From positions 2,279,058 to 2,343,057 of the forward strand of contig NZ_LJIX01000006.1 of the NCBI RefSeq assembly GCF_001420595.1: a stretch of 64,000 nucleotides of DNA, in the 5' to 3' direction. The stretch comes from Cytobacillus solani. Lineage in GTDB: Bacteria; Bacillota; Bacilli; Bacillales; Cytobacillaceae. Numbering within the stretch: the first letter of the stretch is position 1; each line of letters opens with the position of its first letter. Position numbers and translations under genes: made by a program. Under the pieces are notes generated by a model. The model made no database searches and was not told where the DNA came from. It worked only from the letters and a program-made list of their open reading frames with translations. Positions 26,309 to 35,572 of the stretch are shown piece by piece.

Positions 26309-27772
26309 TCAGCTCAGACCGTTCGGATGTCTCTTCAAATATTCTGCTCTTGCTCCATTTAACAACTCCATCAATACCATAATATCTTCCTCAGTTGAAT
26401 CGTAGTTCGTAATGCAAGCTCGCAGTACTGGAACCTTGTTTATTTCGTATACTGAAATCCATGCCTGCCCTGAACGTAATATCTCTTGACATATAAATGA
26501 TGCGAAATTCGATTGGATCTTTGATTGAATATTGAAATCAGTAAAGCATACAACAGGCAATATGGTATCATTGACAACCTTCCAGTTAGAGCATGCAAGC
26601 TCCCTGCGTAACCGATTGCCCATCTCTGTCTGGTGCTGCACCATGCTGCGATAGCCTTCCCAACCAGCAGTTACAAGTGATAAATACACTTTCAAACCGA
26701 TAAACCTTCGCGACCATTGAATCGAATGGGTGAACGGATCAATTACATCCAGATCAACCCCTTCTTTCGGCATATAATCTGCCGTGATGCTGAAAGTTCT
26801 ATGTAAGATGTCCTTATGCCGTGTAATATAAATTCCCGCCCCCATCGGGACAGACATCCACTTGTGCGCATCGAAGGTAATGGAGTCAGCTCGGTCAATA
26901 CCATGAAGTAGATCAAGCATTTCTGGTGCAAACACGGAGGCTCCACCGTACGCAGCATCCACATGCAGCCACAGTTGCTCACGTTCAGCCAAGTTTGCGA
27001 TTTCATTAATGGGATCAATCGCTCCGGCGCCGGTCGTTCCACCCGTCGCAATGATGAGAAAAGGAGTGTATCCAGCAGCGCGATCCACTTGAATCTGATG
27101 ATGAAGCGCAGGAACATCTATATGCATTTCAGAGTCCGTCGTAATAATACGAAGGGAATCTGTACCTAGTCCGCAGGAACGCGCTGCCTTTACCAGAGAA
27201 TGGTGGCTTTCAGCAGAAGCGTACATGACAGGATGCGTGGGGAGTGACCTCAGCCCTTCTTTGGCATAAGATGGGAAATAATGCACTAGTGCGGTCAGTA
27301 CGGCCGTCAAATTTGCTTCCGCTCCCCCCGTTGTAAATGTCCCATCTGCTGCCTCTGCTGAATAACCGAATTTTGAAGCTATCTCTTTCAATACATAGTT
27401 CTCTATTTCGACCGCTACAGGCGCATGGCTCCAGGCTGCAAGCTGCGGATTGAATGCTGCAGTAATCGTATCCGCCATAATTCCCATGAAGTTGGGCCGC
27501 GGATTATACAGACCGAAATATCGCGGGTGTGGCGTATGTACCTGGTATTGCCTTAACCCCTCCAAGATATGATAAATCGCCTCGCGTGCGCTGACGGGAT
27601 GCTCAAAAGATATTCTACGTACATATTCTGCAACCTCATCCACACTGAGTTCAGGTGAAACACGAACCCCGCGTATGTGCGTCATATAATCATTGATTTG
27701 CTCCAACAGGTAGGTTCCAATGTGCATGCGTTCATCCGTATCAAGATTAAGAATTGAATTATGCTTCAGCAT
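26309..27772 (-). CDS. PLP-dependent decarboxylase, group II (aromatic/acidic amino acid type)
   Basis: A 487-residue enzyme of the pyridoxal-5'-phosphate group II decarboxylase family. PRYFGLYNPRP near residue 90, TTGGAEANL, HVDAAYGG (cofactor Asp and Ala), and TFDAHKWMSVP (Schiff-base Lys) are present, with the C-terminal RACITNY-like end. ATG 27772 is used because AAGGGAG lies upstream, though spaced 13 bases; ATG 27811 would add 13 residues without a site. Base composition is visibly richer in G+C than the neighbours, suggesting transfer. The substrate cannot be told; it could make an aromatic amine or a related product. Confidence 0.9.
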   Translation of the reverse strand: MLKHNSILNLDTDERMHIGTYLLEQINDYMTHIRGVRVSPELSVDEVAEYVRRISFEHPVSAREAIYHILEGLRQYQVHTPHPRYFGLYNPRPNFMGIMADTITAAFNPQLAAWSHAPVAVEIENYVLKEIASKFGYSAEAADGTFTTGGAEANLTAVLTALVHYFPSYAKEGLRSLPTHPVMYASAESHHSLVKAARSCGLGTDSLRIITTDSEMHIDVPALHHQIQVDRAAGYTPFLIIATGGTTGAGAIDPINEIANLAEREQLWLHVDAAYGGASVFAPEMLDLLHGIDRADSITFDAHKWMSVPMGAGIYITRHKDILHRTFSITADYMPKEGVDLDVIDPFTHSIQWSRRFIGLKVYLSLVTAGWEGYRSMVQHQTEMGNRLRRELACSNWKVVNDTILPVVCFTDFNIQSKIQSNFASFICQEILRSGQAWISVYEINKVPVLRACITNYDSTEEDIMVLMELLNGARAEYLKRHPNGLS

Positions 27773-28187
27773 GTGGAAAATGCATCTCCCTTCATTTTGT
27801 AAAAATTCCATTGCTAATTCAGATTATACATTAGCAGAACTCGGGTGGTATGCATCTTCGAATAAAACCGCAATATTTCGAAACAATCTCTCTCCACTTG
27901 GCGATGCTGTTGGCGCTCGCCAGCGACGGCAGCCGAAATGAATAATAACACCACCGAAATAGTTCAAGAATGCTTATTATACTTATCGTTATATTGAATG
28001 CTACACAAAAAAATGACATTTTATTGGCAGGCAAAAGAATCCCCTCGTTCACTTATTAAACTCTTCTTCCCTATAGTATAATTGTAATCTTTTACAAAAA
28101 TCACACTAGCATTACCTTATTTATTCGATTCTTCTTGGGATTCTTCCTCCATTAAATGGCCCGTTTGTTGAACAAATGTAAAACATG
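27773..28187. other. Upstream region of the decarboxylase gene
   Basis: The GC-rich character continues to about 27945 and then changes abruptly to AT-rich, which may mark the edge of the acquired segment. No gene is supported. Confidence 0.4.
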
Positions 28188-28690
28188 TTCCTCAACTATG
28201 CTGCTGCGATAATTTAATAAAAAGGTGATCCTTCATATTTGAAGAATCACCACTCTTTATATATCTCTTTAAAAATTTCTAAATTTCAAACTTATGATTG
28301 ATTAAATTAGGAGCAACCTTGTAGTTTTCGTAGCTAGGTCATACTTAATTGTCTATAAAAAGTAAAAGGGAACAAATCATGGGTCATATTTGAGTTGTTT
28401 AATATTAATAATTTTACATTTAATAATCAATGTTTCAAATGACTTTAGGTCACGACTTAGTTGTCTGAGAACAGATATATACTATCTGTTCTTTAAATAG
28501 CTGTTTTTATTAAAGTTTTTTCCACGTTCCTCCCCCTTTTTATCTTTTTCTTTACTTTACCACAAAAATCCATTTTATTATTGTGCTAACCTGCCCCTTT
28601 AGTGAAAAAGCGACTGTTCTTGTTGAACAATCGCCCCCGTTAGTTGAATAAGAAAAGCTACCAACTCGCTATTTAAAGAAAGAGTTATTA
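28188..28690 (+). repeat. Three copies of a dispersed structured intergenic repeat
   Basis: Copies lie at about 28190-28235, 28580-28620 and 28618-28690. The best shows CCCGTTAGTTGAATAAGAAA from 28636, and the second has CTAACC...TTTAG arms around a C-rich loop. The sequence in between is AT-rich with no gene. Confidence 0.5.
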
Positions 28691-28777
28691 TCTTTTATAA
28701 CAAGTTTTAACTTATAAATTTTTTCTTTATAGGTCCCATTATTATCAAGTATATTCCTTTACTTATGTCTTCAAAAA

Positions 28778-30031
28778 TCAATTAACTTCTTTTATTACTT
28801 TTGAATTCAGAGTAAATATTAAGGAAATGACCACGATTAAGATTCCACATAAAAGCATAATGTTTGAGATTGTTAGGTTCAATACAAGAGCCAATGAAAC
28901 GAAAGCGTAGGAGAGTGGAACAAGTCCATTAGACGAGGCATTAATAAGGCTCATCACTCTTCCCATTTTTTCTTCATCACTTTGCTCTTGAATAGTTGAG
29001 ATGAGTGAAACATTAATAATAGATGAAAGCACACCCATCATTAAAAGCAAGACAATACCTTGCCAAAGAAATCCGATTTGACCAAGTAGGGAAAGAAGAA
29101 TTCCGAGGAAAGTTATCATCACTAGAATAATCAATCCCCTTTTCTTTCTTAAGTTAAGTATCCCGACAATTATTGCCCCAACGAGCATCCCTCCTTGGTA
29201 AGAACTCTGTAAGAAGCTTAAATCTAAAGCCGCTCCATGAATCACTTTATCGACTATGAGAGGTATGCCCATAAGTAGAGGACCAAAAAAGAAAAAGTTT
29301 ATTATAACTAGAATAAAGAGCATATTTTTTAGAAAGGGCATCCTCCAAACATAGGTTAATCCTTCTTTTAATTTCTCTTTTGTCGAACCCTTTTTTTGTG
29401 TAATTGTATTTACATCTTCTTCTTTTATTAAAAACGAGAAAATGAAAGTCATAGTCAAGAAGATAGCGATGATTGAAAACAAAAGGCTAAAAGATCCAAC
29501 AGTAAGCACCCATCCACCAATCATTGGTCCAGAAAACATAGCAATTTGATTTGAACTCTGTATAAATGAATTTGATCGTGTAAGTACATCCTTTGAAACA
29601 AGGGATGGAAGTAGGGATGTGTTAGCCGGAGAAAAGAATGCATCTAGAACACCAAACAATAATGCGAAGCAAATAAGCGGCCATAATTCGAGAATACTCA
29701 TTTGAAGAAAAAAGATCATAACCACAATCAATATACATCTTACTAGGCTTGAAACAAGCATGATTTGAGACCTTTTATAACGGTCAGCCCACACCCCGCC
29801 AATACTCATAAAGATTACACGTGGAATCATAGTCACCATCATTACAATCCCCAGAGCACTTTCTTTATTTAGAATGGTTATGATATACCATTGCTCTGCA
29901 AACAAATAAGTAGACAACGCTAAAAAAGATGTTGTACTCGATAGCCATAAAAAAACAAATGCCCTATTTTTGAACAAACTTGAAGCAACAACGTCATTCT
30001 TCTTTTCTATTAACGCTTGATCTCTACTCAA
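28778..30031 (-). CDS. MFS transporter (macrolide-efflux-like)
   Basis: A 417-residue membrane protein with about 12 hydrophobic helices and the MFS loop GGVWADRYKRSQIML between helices 2 and 3. The overall pattern (FLWLSSTTSFLALS near the start, DAFFSPANTSLLPSLV in the middle) is that of MFS drug exporters of the MefA-like/transmembrane-secretion-effector group. It lies 23 bases downstream of a winged-helix regulator in the same orientation, so it is probably the regulated exporter. The substrate is unknown. Confidence 0.88.
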   Translation of the reverse strand: MSRDQALIEKKNDVVASSLFKNRAFVFLWLSSTTSFLALSTYLFAEQWYIITILNKESALGIVMMVTMIPRVIFMSIGGVWADRYKRSQIMLVSSLVRCILIVVMIFFLQMSILELWPLICFALLFGVLDAFFSPANTSLLPSLVSKDVLTRSNSFIQSSNQIAMFSGPMIGGWVLTVGSFSLLFSIIAIFLTMTFIFSFLIKEEDVNTITQKKGSTKEKLKEGLTYVWRMPFLKNMLFILVIINFFFFGPLLMGIPLIVDKVIHGAALDLSFLQSSYQGGMLVGAIIVGILNLRKKRGLIILVMITFLGILLSLLGQIGFLWQGIVLLLMMGVLSSIINVSLISTIQEQSDEEKMGRVMSLINASSNGLVPLSYAFVSLALVLNLTISNIMLLCGILIVVISLIFTLNSKVIKEVN

Positions 30032-30054
30032 TAGAATTTCCTCCCTCTAAATCA

Positions 30055-30642
30055 TTACTTGTTTTTAAAAAGAGGCTCTTCGATTTGAAAAGCAGTGGTC
30101 ATTAAATAGTAATTTTGCTTCTCTATATCAGTATCTTTTTCTTCAAGTTTTTCTAAGAGCTCTCTATATTTACTCGTAAATTCCAAAAATTTTTCTTTAC
30201 TTACTTTAAATTCTTTTTGAATAGAAAGTTTTGGCCACTCTTCTACATTTGATGAATTTAGTTCGAAGGATTTATCAGGAGCTGTTAACACTCTTGTTTT
30301 AGCACGATCTATCACTTCTAAGTATGATTGTCTAGTAGCGTCTTTTGATTCCACATAATTTAATAAATGATCCGCCGGAATGAACCCCCTTGCTACAGCT
30401 TGATAAAACTTTAATATATTTCCTCCTCGTTCTTCTTTTCTTACGAGCTGAATGATTTTGTGTTTCTCCAGTTCACGAAGATGATAAAGAATTTTTGCTC
30501 TAGATAAGTTAAGCTCTTGAGCAAGCATTTGGCCTGTATGGGGCTGTTCGACCAAAAAAATCAACATTTTAGTACGTAAGGGATCACTAATAACCTTTAA
30601 CTGTTCATAACTTTCAATAATGAATATGGATTTTTGTTGCAC
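30055..30642 (-). CDS. ArsR-like winged-helix transcriptional regulator
   Basis: A 195-residue regulator. Residues about 15-90 form a winged helix (LKVISDPLRTKMLIFLVEQP, then LNLSRAKILYHLRELEKHKI), as in HTH_20/ArsR-like proteins. The C-terminal half is a predicted helical effector or dimerisation region. No cysteine metal site is visible. A GTG start follows AAAGGAG. It is first in an operon with an MFS exporter. A perfect TTAACCGGTTAA palindrome lies just upstream and overlaps the likely promoter, so autorepression is plausible. Confidence 0.85.
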   Translation of the reverse strand: MQQKSIFIIESYEQLKVISDPLRTKMLIFLVEQPHTGQMLAQELNLSRAKILYHLRELEKHKIIQLVRKEERGGNILKFYQAVARGFIPADHLLNYVESKDATRQSYLEVIDRAKTRVLTAPDKSFELNSSNVEEWPKLSIQKEFKVSKEKFLEFTSKYRELLEKLEEKDTDIEKQNYYLMTTAFQIEEPLFKNK

Positions 30643-30657
30643 TACGCATTCTCCTTT

Positions 30658-30669
30658 TTAACCGGTTAA
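30658..30669. promoter_or_regulatory. TTAACCGGTTAA palindrome before the regulator/MFS operon
   Basis: A perfect 12-bp dyad, 16-27 bases upstream of the regulator start. A candidate operator for the winged-helix regulator by position. Confidence 0.5.
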
Positions 30670-30779
30670 TATTTATTAACTATAGTTCAAAATTAAAAAA
30701 ATGTAAATAAAAATAATCCATTTTGAGAACAAAATGGATCATCTTCCTAGTTTACAATTTCCATAAAAAGTTTGATTAT

Positions 30780-30895
30780 GCCCTCTTAAACTAACCTCCC
30801 TCGTTACTTCAAAAAGAAAAACAGCATCCCTTTTTTAAAGGAATGCACCCGTTAGTTCATTAAGAAAAGCGATTCTTATTAAAGAATCGCGAGCT
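30780..30895 (+). repeat. Two copies of the dispersed structured repeat
   Basis: Copies at about 30784-30830 and 30838-30895. The second contains CACCCGTTAGTTCATTAAGA and ends in a perfect GCGATTCTT/AAGAATCGC hairpin (30869-30890). The rest of 30670-31071 shows no gene. Confidence 0.6.
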
Positions 30896-31071
30896 TTTAT
30901 TGAATTAAATATACTGTGTTTGAGTAGGCTAATAAATAGAGATTTCCTTGAAATAATTAATATCACACTCCTACTGAAATCGCTTTCACAAAATTGTTAA
31001 GCAAAGTCTCAGAAAAATTATTCTAAGACCCTAAATAAATACCGTTCCAAACATACCTGGCATCTAAAATT

Positions 31072-32235
31072 TTATTTTGGCAGGCGTTCTTTAATTAACT
31101 CTGCAAAATATTCCGCTCCAATTGTTAGTATCTTATCATTATAGTCATAGCGTGAGTTATGAAGTGGAACATTGCCTATTCCTTCAGAATCATCACCATT
31201 TCCTATAAATACAAAACACCCAGGAATATTCTGTAAAAACGTACCAAAATCTTCAGAAGCCATCCACTGTTGACAATTTCCATCCACATTATTTTCACCA
31301 ACAACATTTCGGGCTGCTCTTACCGCAATATCAACACACTTTTCCGAGTTAACCGTTGGTGCGAATTCATGGGTATATTCAAATTGACATTCTGCCCCAT
31401 TTATTTTACAAATTCCCTCACTAATCGTTTGCATCCTTTCTTCTAGCAACTTTGATACCTCTTGAGTATAACTTCTAGTATCCCCTTTAATCAGTACATT
31501 CGTAGGAATCGCATTGTGAATCCCATCTGTAATAAATTCAGTACATGAAATCACAGCAGGAACACTTGGGTCCATATTACGGGATATAATGGTCTGCAAA
31601 GCAAGGACAATTTCAGACGCAATAACGATTGGATCTTTCCCCATATGAGGACTTGAAGCATGTGAGCCTTGCCCCTTAATACGGATCACAAAGTTATCCT
31701 CACTTCCCATAATTCCACCCACACGAGTTGAAATTGAACCTGCAGGCATACCTGGCCTATTGTGCATTCCATAAATCTCATCCATTGGGAAACGTTCAAA
31801 AAGTCCATCTTTTATCATCGCAGAAGCGCCTTTACCAGGTTCCTCTGCAGGTTGAAAAATAAATCTAACTGTTCCGCTAAAATTTTTACGCTCTGTTAAT
31901 AACTTGGCTGCCCCCAATACTGTGGCCATATGTCCATCATGACCACACGCATGCATTTTGCCCGGATTCTGGGAGGTGTATGGATGTTGCCCCACCTCTG
32001 TTAAGTTAATAGCATCTATATCTGATCGAATACCGATAATACCTTCCCCATCGCCCACTGTAAGATTAGCAACGATTCCAGTACCACCAATATTTCTGTG
32101 AACCTCTAATCCCATATCTTTTAGTACTTTAGCAAGAAATTCAGAAGTATTTTTTTCTTCAAAAGCGCTTTCAGGATGCGAATGAAGATAATGCCTCCAC
32201 TCAGTAAGCTGTTTTTCAAAATTTTCGTTACTCAT
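31072..32235 (-). CDS. M20-family amidohydrolase (N-acyl amino acid/hippurate hydrolase type)
   Basis: A 387-residue metallopeptidase-fold hydrolase. HACGHDGHMAT and FIFQPAEEPGKGA are the M20D metal-site and catalytic-Glu motifs, and AIPTNVLIKGDTRSY marks the lid domain region. Such enzymes remove N-acyl groups from amino acids. The start is supported by GAGGG 12 bases upstream. It is last of four same-strand genes with diaminopropionate ammonia-lyase and RidA, recalling the E. coli ygeX-ygeY pairing, so it may deacylate a diaminopropionate conjugate (inference). Confidence 0.9.
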   Translation of the reverse strand: MSNENFEKQLTEWRHYLHSHPESAFEEKNTSEFLAKVLKDMGLEVHRNIGGTGIVANLTVGDGEGIIGIRSDIDAINLTEVGQHPYTSQNPGKMHACGHDGHMATVLGAAKLLTERKNFSGTVRFIFQPAEEPGKGASAMIKDGLFERFPMDEIYGMHNRPGMPAGSISTRVGGIMGSEDNFVIRIKGQGSHASSPHMGKDPIVIASEIVLALQTIISRNMDPSVPAVISCTEFITDGIHNAIPTNVLIKGDTRSYTQEVSKLLEERMQTISEGICKINGAECQFEYTHEFAPTVNSEKCVDIAVRAARNVVGENNVDGNCQQWMASEDFGTFLQNIPGCFVFIGNGDDSEGIGNVPLHNSRYDYNDKILTIGAEYFAELIKERLPK

Positions 32236-32342
32236 ATTAATCTCAATCCCTCATAAATTACTTTTGATTAATTTTTCATGGAAAGGGGTGCAACATGCTA
32301 AGGCGAGACATGTCAGAAGCAGCCCTCTCCTTAAAAAATTTA

Positions 32343-33569
32343 TTATACAGATGGATATGCACCATCCCATACTACTTTTCTATAATTATCTGGATCAGTG
32401 TCACCTTCTGTGCTGATAATAAGTATTTTTGAGTCTTTATTTAAATTTAAAATTTCAGCTATTTCTTTTAAACCGTTTTCATCTAAAATTAGGCTCAAAA
32501 TACCCAGACCTACTGCACCAGATTCTCCAGATATAACTTTAGGATCTCCTTTTAATGGATGACCAAGTATTCTCATTGCTCTTGCTGCTACATAATCTGG
32601 ACAGGATATATACATATCTGAATATTCTCTTAAAATTTTCCAACCAACAGTGCTAGGCTCTCCACAAGCAAGTCCTGCCATTATAGTTGGCATAAAACCT
32701 GTTACTGCATGAGGCTTTCTATCATTTGCTTTAGCAGATTTATATATACATGCTGCATCATTTGGCTCAACGATAACAGTTGTTGGTCTATCTTTGCCAA
32801 ATTTGGAGGCTAAATATCCTTGTACAGTTCCTGCAAAAGAACCAACACCTGCTTGAAGGAATACATGAGTAGGCATATCTTTTCCATTAGCCTTAATCTG
32901 GTCAAATGCTTCATCAACAAGTGTTACATATCCCTGCATAATCCATGTTGGAATTTTTTCATAACCTTCCCAAGCACTATCCTGTATCAATACTCCATTA
33001 TATTCATCTGCATATTTACTAGCTAATCTGACAGCATCATCATAGTTTAAATCAGTTATAGAAGCTTCTGCTCCTTCTTTTCTAATATTGTTTAATCTTA
33101 TTTCCGAAGACCCTTTTGGCATAAATACTACTGATTTTTGTCCCAGATGGTTTGCAGCCCAGGCAATTCCTCTTCCATGATTTCCATCAGTTGCTGTTAC
33201 AAAAGTAATATCTCCAAGTTTCTCTTTTACTTCTTTACTTCTTAGTTTTTCAAAAGAAAGCTCTGAAATATCGACGTTTAATTTTTCTGCTAGATATTTA
33301 CCAACGGCATAGGAACCACCTAATACTTTAAAAGCATTAAGTCCAAATCTATAAGATTCATCTTTCACCCATATATTGCTAACTCCTAATTGTTTAGACA
33401 ACTGATCTAAGCTGTGAAGTGGAGTTACTCTATATTCTGGAAAACTTTTATGAAAAATTCTTACCTTTTCAACTACTTCACTATTAATAAATTCTACAGA
33501 TGCTTTCTCTGTATCTGTTTTTCTAGCATTTTCATTTACAATATATTTAATTTCTGTTAAATCTCTCAT
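32343..33569 (-). CDS. dpaL: Diaminopropionate ammonia-lyase
   Basis: A 408-residue fold-type II PLP enzyme converting 2,3-diaminopropionate to pyruvate and ammonia. The PLP lysine is K81 in RFGLNAFKVLGGSYA. The phosphate-binding glycine loop appears as TDGNHGRGIAWAA. The family-typical ends (PEYRVTPLHSL, ISTEGDTDPDNYR) are present, and the length matches E. coli YgeX. AGGAGGTG lies before the ATG. It is followed by an M20 hydrolase and preceded by RidA, 25 bases away. RidA would remove the reactive enamine/imine released by the lyase, which fits well. The base composition appears more AT-rich than the flanking hydrolases. Confidence 0.93.
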   Translation of the reverse strand: MRDLTEIKYIVNENARKTDTEKASVEFINSEVVEKVRIFHKSFPEYRVTPLHSLDQLSKQLGVSNIWVKDESYRFGLNAFKVLGGSYAVGKYLAEKLNVDISELSFEKLRSKEVKEKLGDITFVTATDGNHGRGIAWAANHLGQKSVVFMPKGSSEIRLNNIRKEGAEASITDLNYDDAVRLASKYADEYNGVLIQDSAWEGYEKIPTWIMQGYVTLVDEAFDQIKANGKDMPTHVFLQAGVGSFAGTVQGYLASKFGKDRPTTVIVEPNDAACIYKSAKANDRKPHAVTGFMPTIMAGLACGEPSTVGWKILREYSDMYISCPDYVAARAMRILGHPLKGDPKVISGESGAVGLGILSLILDENGLKEIAEILNLNKDSKILIISTEGDTDPDNYRKVVWDGAYPSV

Positions 33570-33594
33570 TTTTACACCTCCTAAATAAAGCGTT

Positions 33595-33975
33595 CTATTC
33601 TAAAATTGCCATGACCTCAATTTCTACACCCGCATCTTTAGGTAACCTAGATACCTCGACACAACATCTAGCAGGATAATTTTCTATAAAAAATTCTCCA
33701 TATACTTCATTTACCTCAGAAAAATTGGATAAATCTTTTAAAAATACTGTTACTTTTACAACATCTTCTAAAGAAGATCCAGCTGCCTCTAAAATTTCTT
33801 TTACATTATTTAAAGATTGTTTTGTTTGTTCTTTTATATCCTCTGGTATTTCTCCAGTTTGAGGATTTACAGGAAGTTGACCTGAAACAAAAATAGATTG
33901 ATCCTTTTTAATTGCTTGAGAATATGGTCCTATTGCTCCAGGTGCATTTTTTGTTGAAATTACTTCTTTAACCAT
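33595..33975 (-). CDS. ridA: RidA-family reactive intermediate/imine deaminase
   Basis: A 126-residue protein of the YjgF/YER057c/UK114 family. [10 protein letters not shown] near residue 15, the catalytic-site Arg in [14 protein letters not shown], and [10 protein letters not shown] are visible, and the length is typical. It hydrolyses enamine/imine intermediates of PLP enzymes. AAGGAGG lies before the ATG. It is immediately upstream of dpaL, a lyase that releases 2-aminoacrylate-type intermediates, so the pairing is meaningful. Confidence 0.94.
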   Translation of the reverse strand: MVKEVISTKNAPGAIGPYSQAIKKDQSIFVSGQLPVNPQTGEIPEDIKEQTKQSLNNVKEILEAAGSSLEDVVKVTVFLKDLSNFSEVNEVYGEFFIENYPARCCVEVSRLPKDAGVEIEVMAILE

Positions 33976-34147
33976 TAATATATTCCTCCTTGTGTTTTCT
34001 TCATGTGTCTATCTAAAAGATATGCTTTTCATAAGTATCATCCTTGCAAACACTTACATTTCTTTATATAACCGTGCCATTCTAATTAAATAGGAAAGAT
34101 ACCTCAAATTCTTAAGCCATGCTTTTTTTATTTACCTCGACAGATTA

Positions 34148-35398
34148 TTACTGATTACCTGCAAGAGTGCTAACTACGTCAAGTAATACATTGGTTCCAT
34201 CTACCAAATCGGTATCTTTTGTATACTCCTTAGGATTATGACTAATACCATCTATACTTGGAACGAAAATCATAGCTGTAGGGCATATACGAGCCATCAT
34301 TTGAGCATCATGTCCCGCGCCAGATGTCATTCGTCTTGATTGGAGTCCGTGTTTACTAACAACTTGCTCTATCAGTTTAACGATTGTTTCATCAAAAGAA
34401 ACTGGGTTGAAACGTACTAGTTGTTCTGATTTAATTTGTACTTCTTTGGATGCAGCTAGTTCTTTAAGGTATTTTGCAAGTGCTTGCTCTTCCTCTTGCA
34501 ATCTCTGCTCACTTGGGTCACGCAAATCAACAGTAAATGTTGCCGAAGATGGAACGACATTAACAGCATTTGGCTTAAAACTAATTGTTCCAACTGTTGC
34601 AACAGTTTGCCCATTAGAAGCGTCTGCACGATCGCGTAAATATGTTATTACTCGAGCCGCCTCAAGTCCTGCATCACGTCGCATATCAGTTGGTGTAGTA
34701 CCAGCGTGATTTGCAACGCCTTCAATCGTAATGCGCTGCCAAGAAATGCCTTGAAGATTCTCAACAGCACCAATTGGAATACCCATTTTATCAAGAATTG
34801 GACCTTGTTCTATATGAAGCTCAATGTAAGCGTGTGGCTTTAAAAACCCAGGCTCCTTCGTACCAGCATATCCAATACGTTCGAGTTCCTCGCCTAATAG
34901 TGTGCCATCCGTACCTACTGATTTAAGCGCATCATCAACTGAGAGCCCGCTAACATACACAAGGGATCCCATCATGTCGGGCTGATAGCGCACTCCCTCC
35001 TCATTGGTAAATGCTACGACTGCAATTGGACGAGTTGGAATAAAAGCTTTCTCCTGCAAAGTGTTTATTACTTCAAGCCCAGAAAGTACTCCATAGCATC
35101 CGTCATACATACCCGCGTTAATGACTGTGTCGATGTGTGAACCCAGTAAAATTGGTGCTTCATTTCTATTTTCAGTACCATACCAAATACCAAAGATATT
35201 ACCGATTCTGTCGATTTCGACTTCCAATCCAGCTTCCTTCATCCAAGTGACTAATTGGTCACGTCCAGCTTTATCTGCATCTGAAGCAGCTAATCTCGTT
35301 CGTTTGTTGTCATTACCCAGACCAATTCGGCCAAGTTCTTGAATGCGGTTAAGTAGGCGTTCAGAGTTGATTGATAGTTTTAAATTAGTAACTGTCAT
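34148..35398 (-). CDS. Zn-dependent hydantoinase/carbamoylase-family amidase
   Basis: A 416-residue M20-fold enzyme like N-carbamoyl-L-amino acid hydrolase and allantoate amidohydrolase. LLGSHIDTV, FTNEEGVRYQPDMMGS, YIELHIEQGP, GVANHAGTTP and SGAGHDAQMMA are the family metal and substrate motifs. ATG 35398 is chosen because GGGGG sits seven bases upstream; ATG 35404 is too close to that site. It is first of four catabolic genes and divergent from an AraC regulator. It may release the amino acid from an N-carbamoyl or similar conjugate (inference). Confidence 0.9.
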   Translation of the reverse strand: MTVTNLKLSINSERLLNRIQELGRIGLGNDNKRTRLAASDADKAGRDQLVTWMKEAGLEVEIDRIGNIFGIWYGTENRNEAPILLGSHIDTVINAGMYDGCYGVLSGLEVINTLQEKAFIPTRPIAVVAFTNEEGVRYQPDMMGSLVYVSGLSVDDALKSVGTDGTLLGEELERIGYAGTKEPGFLKPHAYIELHIEQGPILDKMGIPIGAVENLQGISWQRITIEGVANHAGTTPTDMRRDAGLEAARVITYLRDRADASNGQTVATVGTISFKPNAVNVVPSSATFTVDLRDPSEQRLQEEEQALAKYLKELAASKEVQIKSEQLVRFNPVSFDETIVKLIEQVVSKHGLQSRRMTSGAGHDAQMMARICPTAMIFVPSIDGISHNPKEYTKDTDLVDGTNVLLDVVSTLAGNQ

Positions 35399-35447
35399 GT
35401 TCATTCCCCCTTTTTAAAAGGTAAAGAAAAATTTGTTAAACATAAAG

Positions 35448-35463
35448 TAAATCAGCTGATTTA
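35448..35463. promoter_or_regulatory. 16-bp palindrome between the amidase and AraC genes
   Basis: TAAATCAGCTGATTTA is a perfect dyad in the divergent intergenic region, about 50 bases from the amidase start and 110 from the araC-type gene. A possible operator. Confidence 0.45.
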
Positions 35464-35572
35464 TAGTAAATCACATTTATAAAAATGTAATTATAATGTT
35501 ATAATAGTTTATTAATTGTTCAGAAAATACTAATATTGAATATAAAAATATAAAAATATTGAGGTGCTCACC

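Noticed and set aside
26743-27117. Alternative long frame within the decarboxylase gene
   Set aside because: Shadow frame that arises from the higher G+C of this gene; it has no domain content.
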